64,000 nt of DNA from Oasisia sp. SBJ-2009 (GCA_964017155.1 OZ024856.1:43343878-43407877); one strand, 5' to 3'. Shown: positions 1 to 13,660, numbered from the stretch's first letter. Notes: generated from the sequence alone by a model not told the origin. Made by a program: numbers and translations.

Positions 1-670
<670 letters not shown>

Positions 671-686
671 GGAATATCAGTGCACA

Positions 687-1112
687 TTGGCTATCTACGA
701 ACAATTAAGACTATTTATAAGCGCTGGGTTTAACACCGCTGATCACGCGTTGCTGATGGGCCAGACACGCAGCATAAACACTGAATGCAATGCACTAACA
801 TGGCTGGAGTCGCATGTATCAAAACGGACTCAAGCATTGTGCATTGGTCTCAATTCACGCAGAAAGCCGATCGAGGTATCCCACAAGGGCCAAATCCTCT
901 TGTTCGTTGATCTGAGTGGACCGTGGAGGGTGGGAATGAAGTGTGTCGTGTTGAACGAACAATATATTGAAGAAGCGATGCAACGGATGTCAGACCGCAG
1001 TTCCTGCTGAACGAAAACAAGACCGAAGTTATAATCATAGCGGCACCAAACCATAACCACCTGCAAGACTTCCTACGTGTTATAGTCCAGTAGCCAAAGC
1101 CCTATATTTTAG
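687..1112 (+). pseudogene. LINE reverse transcriptase fragment, 5' part
   Basis: The translation reads like a degenerate CR1/L2-type reverse transcriptase. A segment resembling SAAFDTVDH is followed by a WLESxxSxRTQ-like motif. After a frame change near 980 comes a segment like WMSxxxLxLNxxKTEV (seen as FLLNENKTEVIII). The catalytic FADD block is missing and frames are broken, so this is a dead copy. The same LINE resumes at 6649, meaning the 1113-6648 element inserted into it. Family-level assignment is from recalled motifs only. Confidence 0.65.
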
Positions 1113-1471
1113 TGAACGTGGTTTTGTCGGATACAGTTTTTTCTCTGTTGATTCTGGTAGCCTGGGGCATGGTTAATCAGAATCAGGATGATGCCCGGTG
1201 ATATATATTGGGCAACTCTAGATATTAACCCTTTTCTATCGGATACACTCAAATTCTGAAAAACAACGGAAACTCCCATATTTTCATGGTAAAAACTCAT
1301 ATCAAATGAACCCAGTTTGCTTTCTCTGATATTTATTAACATAGTACTATAGTGCAGAATCAAATATGGATCAACACTGAATGAATTAACCCTTTTCTAG
1401 CCATTTTAAGCTTGGGAAATGCCACGATTTCAGGCATGATTTTGCAGAAAATGGTCAAACAACAGTAGGAT
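1113..1471 (+). repeat. Left terminal inverted repeat of the CXC element
   Basis: Reverse-complements to 6292-6648 along about 350 bp; shared landmarks include GGTTTTGTCGGATA at the outer edge and AACAGTAGGA at the inner edge. Part of it (about 1135-1260) is repeated directly at about 1480-1605, so this end carries an extra subterminal tandem copy that the right end lacks. Confidence 0.85.
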
Positions 1472-2277
1472 AAAGTTTTTTTCTCTGTTGATTCTTGTAG
1501 CCTGGGGCATGCTTAATCAGAATCAGGAGGGTGCCCAGTGATATATATTGGGCAACTCTAAATATTAACCCCTTTATACGGGATACACTGAAAATATGAA
1601 GAATGTTTTTTTTTTTTCATTTTTTAATGAAGAGTGTTTACCAATGGCTTAAATATGTTTGTTAATCATGAATATTCATGTTATTGAGTTTGTTAAGCCA
1701 CTCGTTATGCCATACAGAGGGCAATTAACCATTTTCTGGTAATGCTGTGGTACCCTGGGTGCCCGCCTTGGTAATATCAGCTTAGCATATCGAACGTGAA
1801 GGTCAGCAATGCTAGGCTTGTCAGATGCTAGGCTTGTCAGATTAACAAAACAGACAATAGATGGCACCACTTGCCCCTGATCGACATGAAGCCATCCGAT
1901 CCAGATACGATGTTAACAGGTATGGTTAGAGTGCAGGAGCTTACATCGCAAACCGGTCAGACATTCAGTCTTTTGACGTGCGACCAACAACTCTACTGGG
2001 TTGCCGTGCATGTATCTTGGGATCAGCCAGAAAGATTCAAAGACATGTACTTGCGTCTTGGGGGTATGCATGCGCTGATGAGTTTTGCTGGGGATGTAGG
2101 TTCATTGATGGCTGAAAGTGGGCTATCTGATATCCTTTCCGAAGTGTTTGGAGGGGTTCCAAAGATGTTGAGTGGTAAGAAGTTCCCACAAAATGTACGT
2201 GCCCCTCGGATGATGGCAGAGGAGGTAGTTCCTGGCCTGTTCATGGATCATCATTTTGAGAATACTGAAGACCATGA

Positions 2278-2920
2278 TCATGCTAAAAGTATGTATTATT
2301 GTAAACTATATTTACACGATGACTACAATATGAATTTTGTTTTTGGGATTTGTTTTATTGTCAATTTCAATTTGTTTTATATATTTAAATATGGATATTT
2401 CACGTCAGCTTCAATGATATCAATACATTCAAACGATTAAGCACGATAAGTGTAAACACGAAGTAGTCATAATGTTTGCTGATAAAAAACCAATAGTTTT
2501 CATCATATCACATTTTCGACATGTAGATGGGTATGTACTGCATTAAATATTAATTTTATAATTTGAAATGTAATCGTTTCTTGTAGAGTTTATCGAATGC
2601 AACAGTAATCCATGTAGGAACCGCGGACGATGCATTGATCAAATGAACAGATACACATGCATATGCGCTGCTGGATACACAGGAACCAATTGTGAAACTG
2701 GTATGTCTGGTATATTATTGACGTGAAGCGCTTTCAACCTTTGTGAGGAAAGATTAAGTATAACTAATTGTTTCACATCATGCTGAAAGTATGTATTATT
2801 GTAAACTATATTTACACGATGACTACAATATGAATTATTTCTTTTGGATTTGTTTTATTGTCAATTTCAATTTGTTTTATATATTTAAATATGGATGTTT
2901 CACGTCAGCTTCAATGACAC
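2278..2920 (+). repeat. ~145-bp direct repeats flanking the EGF exon
   Basis: Positions about 2278-2422 and 2780-2920 are near-identical (both contain GTATGTATTATTGTAAACT and CACGTCAGCTTCAATGA). They bracket the EGF exon at a spacing of about 500 bp. The left copy starts almost exactly at the left edge of the 1.49-kb insertion. Confidence 0.85.
2587..2700 (+). CDS. EGF-like domain exon (phase 1-1)
   Basis: A 114-nt exon after a TTTCTTGTAG acceptor and before a GTATGT donor, encoding one EGF domain with cysteine spacing C-x4-C-x5-C-x8-C-x1-C-x8-C. The last loop has the usual aromatic and glycine residues (AAGYTGTNC). No calcium-binding Asp/Asn-x-Asp/Glu start is evident. Both boundaries are phase 1, like the other domain units downstream, so it could splice into the large extracellular gene. 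However, it lies inside a 1.49-kb insertion within a transposon, so it may be a captured, unused copy. The domain identity is firm; its use in a transcript is not. Confidence 0.7.
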
Positions 2921-3243
2921 TAAGCGATGGCTAGTTATATTTTCAAAACTCAAAATTATATGCATCTGTGATGTGGCCATTTTACATGTTTAGATTGTTT
3001 GGTAAATTTAGAAATAAATAACAGTTTCACGTTACCTTGTTTTTCATTTACAGCTATATAAGTAGCCTGCATAAAGTATCACCGGTTGCATCACAGTAAG
3101 ATATCATCATTATTATAAATGTAATATCAGTGGTTAAATCCAGGCCAAGTATATAATGTGGTCAGGTAGCCTGCGGCACCTTTTTCGTTTAAATGAAATG
3201 AATGTTTTTAGTGTGACACAGAATCATTCTAGCCACTATATTT

Positions 3244-3460
<217 letters not shown>

Positions 3461-6291
3461 CCCCGGCTGACCAAATGAGTGACAAGTCGGAAAACAATTG
3501 GAAAGTGGAGGCATAGTACTTCACAGTAATTCAAAATTTATGACTCTACTATAAAAATTGGGGAAGTTATATCACATTTGGTATGGTAGGGGTCAAAAAG
3601 GAAAACTGGAGAAAACAGCCGTTACAGTTTTGCATTATGCATGGGCTTAGATACCATATAAATATTATGTGTATTGCATTCAAATTTGGCATGCAGCTAG
3701 AGGGAAAATAACAACATAAAAACAATATAAAAATTCCTGAAGTTATGGCACATTATATGTGACGCGGCCTGTTCATGGATCATCATTTTGAGAATACTGA
3801 AGACCTGATGAAAGCCTTGGATCAGATTGCTAGTAAGAGCAGAACAGTGAAACTGTGGGTTGAGATCTTGGTGAAGCCTGTATTGGTGATGATGACATGT
3901 GTTATGGCGGAACGCGAGGGTGACTGGCTTCTTCACCTAGCTACATTTAAAAAGATGCTTCCATACTACTTCGCTGCCGGTCATGTAAACTATGCACGGT
4001 ATGGCTTGTACTACTTGCGTTCCATGGAGAAACTTCCCCCTCACGTAGAAAGACTTTTTCTAAAGAGGCAACATGTGACACGACACATTCAGGGCATATG
4101 GAATGGTCTGTGGAGCGACCAGTTAATAGAATCCACCTTTATGAGGTACGGCCACAGTGTTGGCGGAATAATAGGAATCACGCTAAAGTCGCACTGGAGA
4201 TATGGGCGCTAAGCCGTCATATCTGCTGCAAGATAGAGTCTGACATGGGGGAGATGGAAGAGGAGGAGACAGGTGCCACCAGGGTTCAACTGTATCACAA
4301 AGAGGAGGCCAAGGCAAGGATACAAGCAGATGCGAAGGACAGGGCTGGACTCCGTCGCAAACTTGACTATTGCATAGATCCTATGTATTCGAAGGAGCAC
4401 CCAGAAGGCAGCATTGTGAGCATTGTTAGCAGGAAGCTAGCCCCAGCATCTGTAAACGTAGAAAATGCTGTGATGGTTGGAGAGACTATGTTGGAAGATT
4501 ACGAGTAGACATGGCCGGAAGGATTCAACAGCACCATCTCCAAGAAAGTGGAGACAATGGCGGCATCATGCAAATTGGTAAAGATTGGTGACTCTAAAGT
4601 CTACGATTTGAATGCATTCTACTCAAGGGTCATTGCATTGTTATCTAGTGACCAGGATGTCGACGTGAATGACGTATTTTTTATGAGCTTGCACCTGTCC
4701 AACTGCAATGTTCATGAAGGATGGAATGCGGATTTGTAAAGCTAAGTCAAGGCTCAAGATTTCGCTCCAGATTTAAGTTTCGCGGAGGAATGTTGGTGAT
4801 GCAGTTGCCACTGTCATAGATGGGTCAGCCCTTCTATGGACTGTACATTGGCCAGCAGATGGTCCTGTTGCAGATTTCATCGTTAATGTCAAGAAACGGA
4901 TAGCTTCATACCTGACCAACAGTGATGTCTACCTCATCTTTGACAGAAACCATGAGTACAGCATCAAGTCCACTACGCGAGATGGCAGAGAGACCGGAAT
5001 TACTAGGAAACATCATCTGCTACGGACAACAAAGTTGCCTGCACAGAAGGTTGTCTTTTCTGTTGAAAACAGGAAACAGCTGATCCGGATCCTATGTGAA
5101 GAGCTGACAGCTGACAGACTTTTTCATCTGCGGAGTACGGGAGACCACAAGTTGGTTGTCACAGGGGAGGATCCTTGCCCCATTGAAGTCCAAAAACGAA
5201 GAGAAAACGATCCGGTACGATCTGGAAACATACCAGGAAGAGGCTGACATCATCATTGTCCAGCAAGTCTTGAAGTGTGTCGGAGAGGCCCAATCAATCT
5301 CAGTGATTTCAGACGATATTGATGTTTTTGTTTTGCTACTGCATCACTACCAAATGGCAGGACTGGAAGTGCCACTGACTATGGAATCCCCAAGCAAAGA
5401 AAGGCCGATACTGGACATCAAGTTGACACAGGCAAAGCATAAGGAAATTGTGACGAACCTTCTGCCTGCGCATGCTATATCAGGATGCGACACAGTGGCA
5501 TGTTACCTTGGCATTGGCAAAGGCAGAGAAATGCAAACACCTGAAAGAAGGATGTGACTTATCAGCAATTGGCAATGTGGATGCACCCCTCCAGCAAGTG
5601 ATAGATGAAGCCACTCGTTTTATTTCAGTGTGTTATGGCATGAAGGACAGCACAGATATGTCACACACTAGGCTTCTTGTATGGGGAAAAAACAATGGCA
5701 AAGCCATTCATCTTCTCCAAACTTGGCTTCTCTTCCACCAACGAGGGAGGCATTCATAGAAAATGTGAAGAGGGCCCATTTCCAGACAGTGTTGTGGCGT
5801 ACTATCAATACTGACCCTAGGCAGCTGAAACCAGAAAACTTTGGTTGGAAGATGGACACAGACAACAAATCACTGAGTCCGATCGGTTTACCAGACGACA
5901 CAAAACCTGCCCCAGACTACATTTTGGAAATGATCAGATGTGACTGCAAAGCTGAACCCCCCTGTAACACCAAGAGATGCAGTTGTAAGAATAAAGGCTT
6001 ACCTTGCACAATGTTTTGTGCATGTTTCAAGGTGGGATGCTCTAGACCACAGTAGCCGCTGAACTAGCCATCATGGTTCAGATTGTCAGCGTTTTTCAAT
6101 CTATCAATCTGACAGCAGGTTTCAGGACTAACCTCTCCGTCAAGGATTTTGGCAGTAATTTAGGTTTGTTTGTTATACATAAAGTATTGAAGATAAACCA
6201 TATTAAACCCACAGAGAAGTTTATGAGTGTTTATGAGTGTTTGCCAGTAAGGTTAAAAACATATCACATAGACTCTTTCAAGCTGGAATTT

Positions 6292-6648
6292 TCCTACTGT
6301 TGATTGACCATTTTATGCAAAATCATGCCTGAAATCCTGGAATTTCCCAAACTTAAAATGGCTAGAAAAGGGTTAATTCATTCAGTGTTGATCCATATTT
6401 GATTCAGCACTATAGTATTATGTTAATAAATATCAGAGAAAGCAAACTGGGTTCATTGGATATGAGTTTTTACCATGAAAGTATGGGAGTTTCCAGTTGT
6501 TCAGAATTTGAGTGTATCCGATAGAAAAGGGTTAATATCTAGAGTTGCCCAATGGATATCACCGGGCATCATCCTGATTCTGATTAACCATGCCCCAGGC
6601 TACCAGAATCAACAGAGAAAAAAACTTTATCCGACAAAACCAGGTTCA
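6292..6648 (-). repeat. Right terminal inverted repeat of the CXC element
   Basis: Inverted partner of 1113-1471. It begins just after the CXC gene remnant and ends at the junction with the resumed LINE sequence. Confidence 0.85.
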
Positions 6649-7200
6649 ACCCCACGACTCCTTGACTATTAGTGTACGTGGACGTGACATGGTTACATAT
6701 CCGACCATCCTCAACCACGGGATTACAATTGACTGCGGACAAGCAATATGGTCATATGTTTCGCGCGTGTGCAAGTCTGCGTATTATCATCTCTATGTAG
6801 TATCAATATGTACGTAAGCCATTAATCCATGCCCTCGCGATATCGCAGCTGGACTTCGGCAATGCGGTTCTGTATATTACGGAGGCCCTCGTGAATAAGT
6901 TGCAGATCGCAAAACAACGAAAACACCACATATTACGCCTGCGTTGATCAAACTCCACTAGCATCCTTTTCGCTGGCTTGTCCATTATAAAATTATTGTC
7001 CTTGTGTTTACCGCCTTGCATTGACTTGCACCGGGACACATTCAAGATATCATAACAATAGATTCGCCTAACCCCTAACCATAACCTCCGATCTACTGAC
7101 CTGCGTGAGCTGGTAATTCCTTAGAAAGCTATGACAGGCGGGCTCTCGGCGTACAACTCGTTTGGCCGTAGATAACCAATGTGCATTAATATTCCCTATC
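6649..7200 (+). pseudogene. LINE reverse transcriptase fragment, 3' part
   Basis: Continues the LINE interrupted at 1112. Readable motifs include GITIDCGQ, SYVSRVCKSAYYHL and, after a frame change, LIHALAISQLDFGNAVLY, the normal order downstream of the WMS/LNENKTEV block in CR1/L2-type reverse transcriptases. Stops and frameshifts are frequent. Positions 7167-7195 form an inverted match to 671-699. Confidence 0.6.
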
Positions 7201-7426
7201 ACATACAGTTGTTACAGTTGATAATTTTGTCAAGTACTTTTAAACAATTTGCCAAAAAACCTTTGTCAGTTCGACACTATAACTAGATTAGAAACTTGTT
7301 TAAACTAGATTACCTCCACTGAGGAACTGTTGTGTATGACACGTTTACGAAGATTTATTTTATGAGATAATGTATTAACTTGTAATATTTGTTTACTTAT
7401 TTAATATATTTAATTGATTTAGTTTA

Positions 7427-7660
7427 TTTAGTTTATTTAATTGATTTAATTGATTTAATTGATTTAATTGATTTAATTGATTTAATTGATTTAATTGATT
7501 TAATTGATTTAATTGATTTAATTGATTTAATTGATTTAATTGATTTAATTGATTTAATTGATTTAATTGATTTAATTGATTTAATTGATTTAATTGATGT
7601 AATTGATTTAATTGATTTATTTGATTTAATTGATTTAATTGATTTATTTGGTTTAGTTGC
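7427..7660. repeat. 9-bp minisatellite (TTGATTTAA)n
   Basis: About 24 head-to-tail copies of a 9-bp unit with drifting copies at the 3' end. Because 9 is a multiple of 3, it is open as Leu-Ile-Asp on one strand and Lys-Ser-Ile on the other. Neither has coding context. Confidence 0.95.
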
Positions 7661-7914
7661 TCGCCACGCCATCTAGCGAGTTCCTGAAGAAGGCCGCCGA
7701 TGGTGGTCGAAACGTAGAAGTAACTCGAACATTGTTGTGTAATTATGAAAGAAAATTCGAATAATATACTGCCAACTTGATGAACATTTTCACGAACATA
7801 TACAATTTGTCAGCTTGATAAGCATATTAATATTATGGATACACAAACAAAGTAAACTATCTTGTTTTGAAAGTGCATATATATTGTGCAGTGACGTTGT
7901 TGGTTTCTCACCAG

Positions 7915-8035
7915 TAGTGTACAATGTTGCAGCTACTGCATCGATTGGAAAGGGAATTTGCGTAGACACCTGTTACGGAGTTTCCGACGGAACATACCAA
8001 TCGTGTAAGAGTTGTCATGAATACGTCATATGTAG
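7915..8035 (+). CDS. Chitin-binding type 2 domain exon, first half
   Basis: A 121-nt exon after a CTCACCAG acceptor (phase 1) and before GTGAGT (phase 2). It encodes GICVDTCYGVSDGTYQSC followed by KSCHEYVIC. The C-x-G-x2-DG-x-Y-x2-C-x2-C-x2-Y-x2-C layout is the first half of a peritrophin-A/CBM14 (ChtBD2) domain, which binds chitin in extracellular matrices. The phase-2 donor demands a partner exon; a phase-compatible second half is found at 11909-12027. A LINE and an inverted-repeat element now occupy the intron between them. Confidence 0.72.
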
Positions 8036-8379
8036 GTGAGTATATAATAGCTGCCGATTTATAGTTTAGGTTTCTAACATCCTGGATCACTATGCAGTAC
8101 AACTCATTGTAGGACGTTTCACTGAGACTATGTATTAATTCCTTACTAAAAGGGAAACAAAAGTCAACGCTTTGGTTATATGGGCCTAATACATTTAATA
8201 GAAAGTAGCAACTCCCAGCAATAATCGTATTTTAATGTCAACGGCTTATCCAAAAAACGTTAGAACACATTGTCATCGAACATCTATTGACTACGTGGTT
8301 TTATAAACAGAATGACTTCTCAGTATCATCTTGTTTGGCTGGGTGTACTCGTGGCGATCTTTTACTTTCTGACCTAACC

Positions 8380-9345
8380 ATGAAAACGACGACAAACAGC
8401 CGCCTAACTTATCCTCACATATATTACGTACATATACATACATTTTTCTTCTATCCCGTGAGCATCGTAGACACTCGTTGGGGTGACACCGCGGATGCCT
8501 TCGCAACCATGCTGCACCATCGCTGTTGGTGTTCCACCATGCGCAGCAACCGGGCAGTGGGCTGTTTCGTCCAGTCTGTACCATTGTCCAACATGGTCTG
8601 CATCGGCGTTGTTTACCATCGACTGTGCCATGCAGAATGATCTTGGCCAGGGAGCCCTGACGGGAGATGCGGCCATTCCATGCCAGTTTCCGTCGCTTGA
8701 CCGTGGCAAGGAGTGGTTCCTGCCTTCCAGCGTAGTTGGTGACTTGTTTTCTGACGAACTCACTCTTCCTGTGCTCTGTGTAAGACATGCGCATGAGTCT
8801 TCTGTGGCATGTGTGCACGAATGCCTCAATACTTATCTCCAGATCGGCTGCGTGTGTCCAACTTTCGCACCTTTATAACAGGATGGGGACGACAAAGGAT
8901 TTGAACAGTTTCAACTTTACTGGAAAGCTGATATAGTTGCTCTTCCAGTCGACACTATATCTCGTCATGGCAGACGCGGCCCGGCTTAGGTTTGTCTTCA
9001 CCTACTTTATTGAGCTGCTATCATTTGCTAAGGTGTTGTGCACTTCTTAATGTTTCTGCTCGTTTAGCGTGATGGATGTTGCTGCTTGCTGAGTGCGGCT
9101 ACTCACAATGACTTTGCTTTTTCCAAGGTTAGTTCCATTCCGTGTGCTCCTCTTGTTCGTTCCAGTCTGGTGGTGAGATCGTGGAGTTCTGCTTCGCTGC
9201 CTCCCGTGAGGTCAATGTCATGTGTATGGTTGCATAGCGGCCCTTCTCCGATGGAAATGGAGGAGTGAAGTTTGTGGAGGGTTTGATGTTCTCCAGATAG
9301 ATGTTGAACAAAATTGGAGAGAGGAGGCATCCTTGGGAACTCCAA
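8380..9345 (-). pseudogene. LINE 3' fragment, minus strand
   Basis: Reading from 9345 down: SQGCLLSPILFNIYLENI, the reverse-transcriptase block before the catalytic site. Then comes a region corresponding to the FADD box in which the motif is damaged (CNHTHDIDLTGGS), and a C-terminal segment with EPLLATVKRRKLAW and RRCRPCW, typical of the end of a widespread invertebrate LINE. Frames shift at least twice. The upstream part is cut off at about 9345, near the left end of the inverted-repeat element. Confidence 0.75.
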
Positions 9346-9368
9346 CTGTTAACACTACGTACAGCAAG

Positions 9369-11252
9369 ATAACACTTGCATTTCTCTAATGAAAAAAACT
9401 CACAAAACAAACGTCGCAAATCTCGCCGGCAACTCGACATTTTCGGCAGTTCCGCGGTTACCGCAAAATCGCTCTTTAAGTTAGCTTTACACAAAATACC
9501 GTTATACGGCGCGTTTGTGCATTCGAATATTTATAACCTTTACTAATTGCTTTCGCCGGCGCGAAATAGTTTAACTAATTATAAATAATATAATGATAAT
9601 TAATTATTTCCATCACTTTAAAAAAAAAAAAAAAAAGTAAAATTAAATGTTACATACATACTATTAGTCATATAAATACATAATAATAATAATAAATCTT
9701 GCAAATATAGTCAAACATGTCTTGTGCGGCGGCCTCAGTCATGAGCGACCACTCGACTTGAGCGACCGTTTTCCTAGCCACAGGTCGTTTCTCATTAAAA
9801 TATACCCACAATAAACGACTACTTGACAACGCATCCAGCGACCATACATATTTTTCAAGTGATCGTTGCTTTCACCTATTAGCAGCGACCGGATCTGATG
9901 CTGGATTGAGACATGTATTGGTCTAGCAGTCTTTTCGTCGTTCACTCAGCGTTAAATAGTCCAGATTTAATATCACTAAAAACGACAGTATTCTTTACAA
10001 TGGTATAATTGTGATCGTCAATGATTTAGTGAAAATACGCTGCGAAAATGAAGGTGTCAGCGGCGCACGCTACGGATGTCGCCGAAAGAGACTGCGCCAA
10101 ATCAAAAACCCGCTCTTGTAAACATATGTGGATATTCATGATTTATGTTCAAAAAAAAATATGTTCATTTGTCCTACAGATGTAGCAATAAATCGATGAC
10201 ACAAAGGAAACGAAAGTTACAATGAATGTAGGGCCTAAAGCGTGTTGATTCACTCCTGTTATTGCCCGAATATAACATTATATAATGTAACATAAATTAT
10301 ATGGATGGCATTTTGATCGACAATGTCCCGTTGCTCTTTTAGCAATATTTCTATAAACATCCCACGTGTGCAGCAAATAAGTAATCTTATTTTATGTAAG
10401 CATAAAGTTTTATAATTATAACTAAAACAACAATATTTTAATATTATTGTTTAAATAGAACATTACCTTCCTTTTCTACCAACATTTATTTACTATATAC
10501 TATTCATATTCTGCTTACATTTCAGCAGCAATTTATTGTTCCGTATTTTCAAAATTATGATTACATATCTGATGGTGGAAATATGATTCAAAAGAATACA
10601 AATAGCTTCAGTAATAATATTGTGATGCCTAATGTGTGTGTGTGTGTATTCTATGAGTGAAAATTATTTTTACGTCGTAAATACTTTGATGATTTTACCA
10701 TTGTAATTATTTGCTACTATTATCCATATCTATATATTCAATTATCACGATTGATGCTATAGAATTTGTATAGTATTTGCAGGACTAATACGTAATTTTA
10801 GTTAATCATTTAGATACGTATATTTAGTATTTATGTATGTATATTATTTATTGTAAAATATTACCTGAGGGTAGTATTCCTTTTATTGTGTACATTTTAA
10901 TAGCGGGGTATGTTGTGAAGTGCCAAAAACAATTACGGGTGTGGCGCTATTTGAAATAAAGTATGATTATTATAAACAAACATTATAATGAAGCGTATAA
11001 TTTCCTGCAGATCATAGTGATGATAATAATTACTTATTATATTATTATTATTTAAAATTAATTAAACTATGCCCGTGCGTGTGCCAGAGGTATAGTTTAT
11101 AAATATTCACACTCACACACGGTATTTTCGCGTGAAGTTAAGTTATAAAGCGATTTTACTGTAAGAGCGGAACTGCCGAAGATGTCGAGTTGCCGTCGAG
11201 ATCTGCACATTTGTTTTGTGAATTGTCTTCGTTAGAGGAATGTAAATGACCG
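9369..11252. mobile_element. Inverted-repeat (foldback-type) element, non-coding
   Basis: Positions 9384-9501 and 11120-11237 are inverted repeats of about 118 bp, weaker similarity extending about 15 bp further out. Shared landmarks include GGCAACTCGACAT and CGGCAGTTCCGC. The 1.6-kb interior is AT-rich and without a convincing coding region, so this looks like a non-autonomous element. Exact ends and target duplication not determined. Confidence 0.7.
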
Positions 11253-11394
11253 CTTGGCTCCTTTCTTTTGATAGCGGAACCAGCAGTCGACACTGCGACG
11301 TATTATTTTTCCAAAGCGCAGATAGAAGCTGGGTTTTGATTGGTTGCATCGACCAAGGTGGTCCCGCTCATGGTATCGGTGGTTTTGCTACATT

Positions 11395-11519
11395 TTTCCA
11401 CTTGAAGACCACTTTCTGAGTAAGCCACTAATGTGAAAAATGTGACTGTAGATGCAAATGGTTAATTTGTGTTAATCTGTTTAGGTGCATAACACCAAAC
11501 CGTTGAGCTTTTTATCCTT
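11395..11519. repeat. Right-end fragment of a diverged MITE
   Basis: Resembles the right ends of the MITEs ending at 18795 and 36548: CTGAGTAAGCC near the start, a GTTAATCTGTTTAGGTGCAT segment, and termination in TATCCTTTA. The left portion is missing or too diverged to see. Confidence 0.55.
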
Positions 11520-11908
11520 TAACGAACAAAGGTGTGGAGTAGCACAATTAAACACAATCTCAGTTCTGAAGTGCAAACGTAATTATGGTTCAATTTCAAT
11601 ATCGTTGTGCGACGTTACGTTAGAAGATCGCGAGTGACTTTGTTGTGGACAAAAGTACATTTGGTGGTTTGTATGATTCAGTAACGTTTTTCTTGAAGAT
11701 AACCTAAGTTGTCAACAGTCTAGCCGTGTTGGTTTCATAGAAGAAGAATATGTTACCTCATCCAGTGCATGTTCTTTGTGAACGTATTCCGTTATTTGTT
11801 ATGTATATATAGTGGGGAAACCATTTTACAAGTTAGCGCAAGGTTTGTTTCAGTGTGAATGATGTGACGTGCATAATAAATAATGTTTACAATTCGAACT
11901 TGTCGAAG

Positions 11909-12027
11909 GACGCGGCAGTACTCAATTGGCCCCCAAAAGGTTATCTACATGAAGAGATGCGGGATGGGGAAAGTCTGGAACGACCTCATAAAGCGATGTT
12001 CAAGCACGTCTCCAACCTGCACGCGTC
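11909..12027 (+). CDS. Chitin-binding type 2 domain exon, second half
   Basis: A 119-nt candidate exon after a TCGAAG acceptor (phase 2) and before GTAAGC (phase 1). It encodes a segment with KVIYMKRCGMGKVWNDLIKR and CSSTSPTC, matching the C-terminal half of CBM14 domains (C-x4-5-VWNDxxKRC plus a terminal cysteine). Start and end phases exactly complement the 7915-8035 exon and then the phase-1 TIL exons. A competing acceptor (GCGGCAG, 11917) would break phase, so it was not chosen. The acceptor has a poor pyrimidine tract, which lowers confidence. Confidence 0.58.
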
Positions 12028-12518
12028 GTAAGCTTACTGACTGTTATATATACTGACCTTGTCAATTATGATCGAACGCTCGATTAATGACGTAGTGTGT
12101 ATCCATCCATGCAATTGAGGAGAGACTGTTAACGCATATTCAAAACAAAAGCAATAATACCAAATAGTAAGTCTTCTGTACAGCCTTTTCGGCAAGAATC
12201 TCAGAGGCGCAACATAACAAACCATACAGCGTAATAGTGAATAGGTACAGGCAAGATTGATCATAGGAACATGACGCCGCGGAAGGAACTCGTGTGAAAT
12301 GCGGTTTCAATAATAAATTACGTCGTCATTTTGTTGCGTAAATTATGCATAGTCCCGGCTAATATAATACTCTATTTGTAATAATATGTGACTCTAGTAG
12401 ATACCAAACAGCGGTGATTCCGCTAAGCCTAGCAATGACAGCTCCAGCTTACAGCAACATCGGTAACAGCGTGCATTCTCTGGGAAAACAAGCATCCACA
12501 AACCTGTCCAGCCTTTTC

Positions 12519-12520
<2 letters not shown>

Positions 12521-12568
<48 letters not shown>

Positions 12569-12579
12569 TATAATATATA

Positions 12580-12677
<98 letters not shown>

Positions 12678-12685
12678 ATATATAT

Positions 12686-12739
<54 letters not shown>
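12521..12739. repeat. (TA)n microsatellite
   Basis: About 220 bp of TA with scattered TAATAT interruptions. Confidence 0.97.
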
Positions 12740-12741
<2 letters not shown>

Positions 12742-13659
12742 GCAACGCAACCAAACGAAACACACAAAATAATACAATACAATGCAATACTATCTAATGT
12801 AATGTTACATTATTTCATTTAATATAACCTTATGCAAGAATACATAAATATCATCCCTTATCTAACATAGGCCATACTATTGCTGGCTAGATATGTTAGG
12901 CTTAAATACATTCAATTGAATTTTAATATACATAATAGTTAGATCGTTGTCTAGTTTCGTTTTTATGTTATTAAAATGCACATTCCTATGCTACATGAAA
13001 CATAAAGGAAACAATAAAAATGTAAGTTGAAAATATTCACTATGGGATGTCACACACGGTCACTGATTTTCCAATTCGTCTACTTATCCACCTGTATTGT
13101 AGTAACTAGGTATGGTATTCCTACGTGATAGCTACTATCATTTATGCATTTGAATTAAGCTTATTATGGTGGATGTTGCTTGGTCGGGATGTGACACGTT
13201 ATGAACTATTGTCATTATTCAGCGCGTGTAGTGTTTGGAAGGTGGGGTGTGAAAACAATTTCATTAAGCAGTTTGCAACCCGTAACTCCGTCTTTATAAA
13301 GGTTTTATTTGATCTAGTTTGTTGCAAGAAGATCAGAGGTATAGTAATTGAAATCGTATGCAACCTACACATGTTTCAGAGCCATCCGAAAAATGGGAAT
13401 GTTGCTAGTTTTTTTTTTTTTAAACAACGACTAATCAAAGCCGGCTAGAGGCCTTTTGTAACGTCATGTCAATAGAAGTTGTTGATAGTATTAAACACAT
13501 GTCTGCACATATGTGTGTACGCTTGTTTGCTTGCATGTCTACGCATATATGTTGGTACAATGCGGACGCAATAAAGTATTTATTTTCTATTCAAACCGTA
13601 CATTGCACAAAATATGCACGTTGTTTTGCTCTGTTTATAACAATTCTCTCACACTGCTA

Positions 13660-13660
<1 letters not shown>

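Larger units (their letters stand above)
8036..11908 (+). other. Intron inside the chitin-binding domain, filled by transposons
   Basis: The 3.9-kb intron between the two chitin-binding half-domain exons. It holds a minus-strand LINE fragment (8380-9345), an inverted-repeat element (about 9369-11252) and the end of a diverged MITE (11395-11519). No further exon was found in it. Confidence 0.5.

Noticed and set aside
7389..7676. Leu-Ile-Asp-repeat and Lys-Ser-Ile-repeat open frames
   Set aside because: A 9-bp minisatellite with no splice sites or flanking coding signal.
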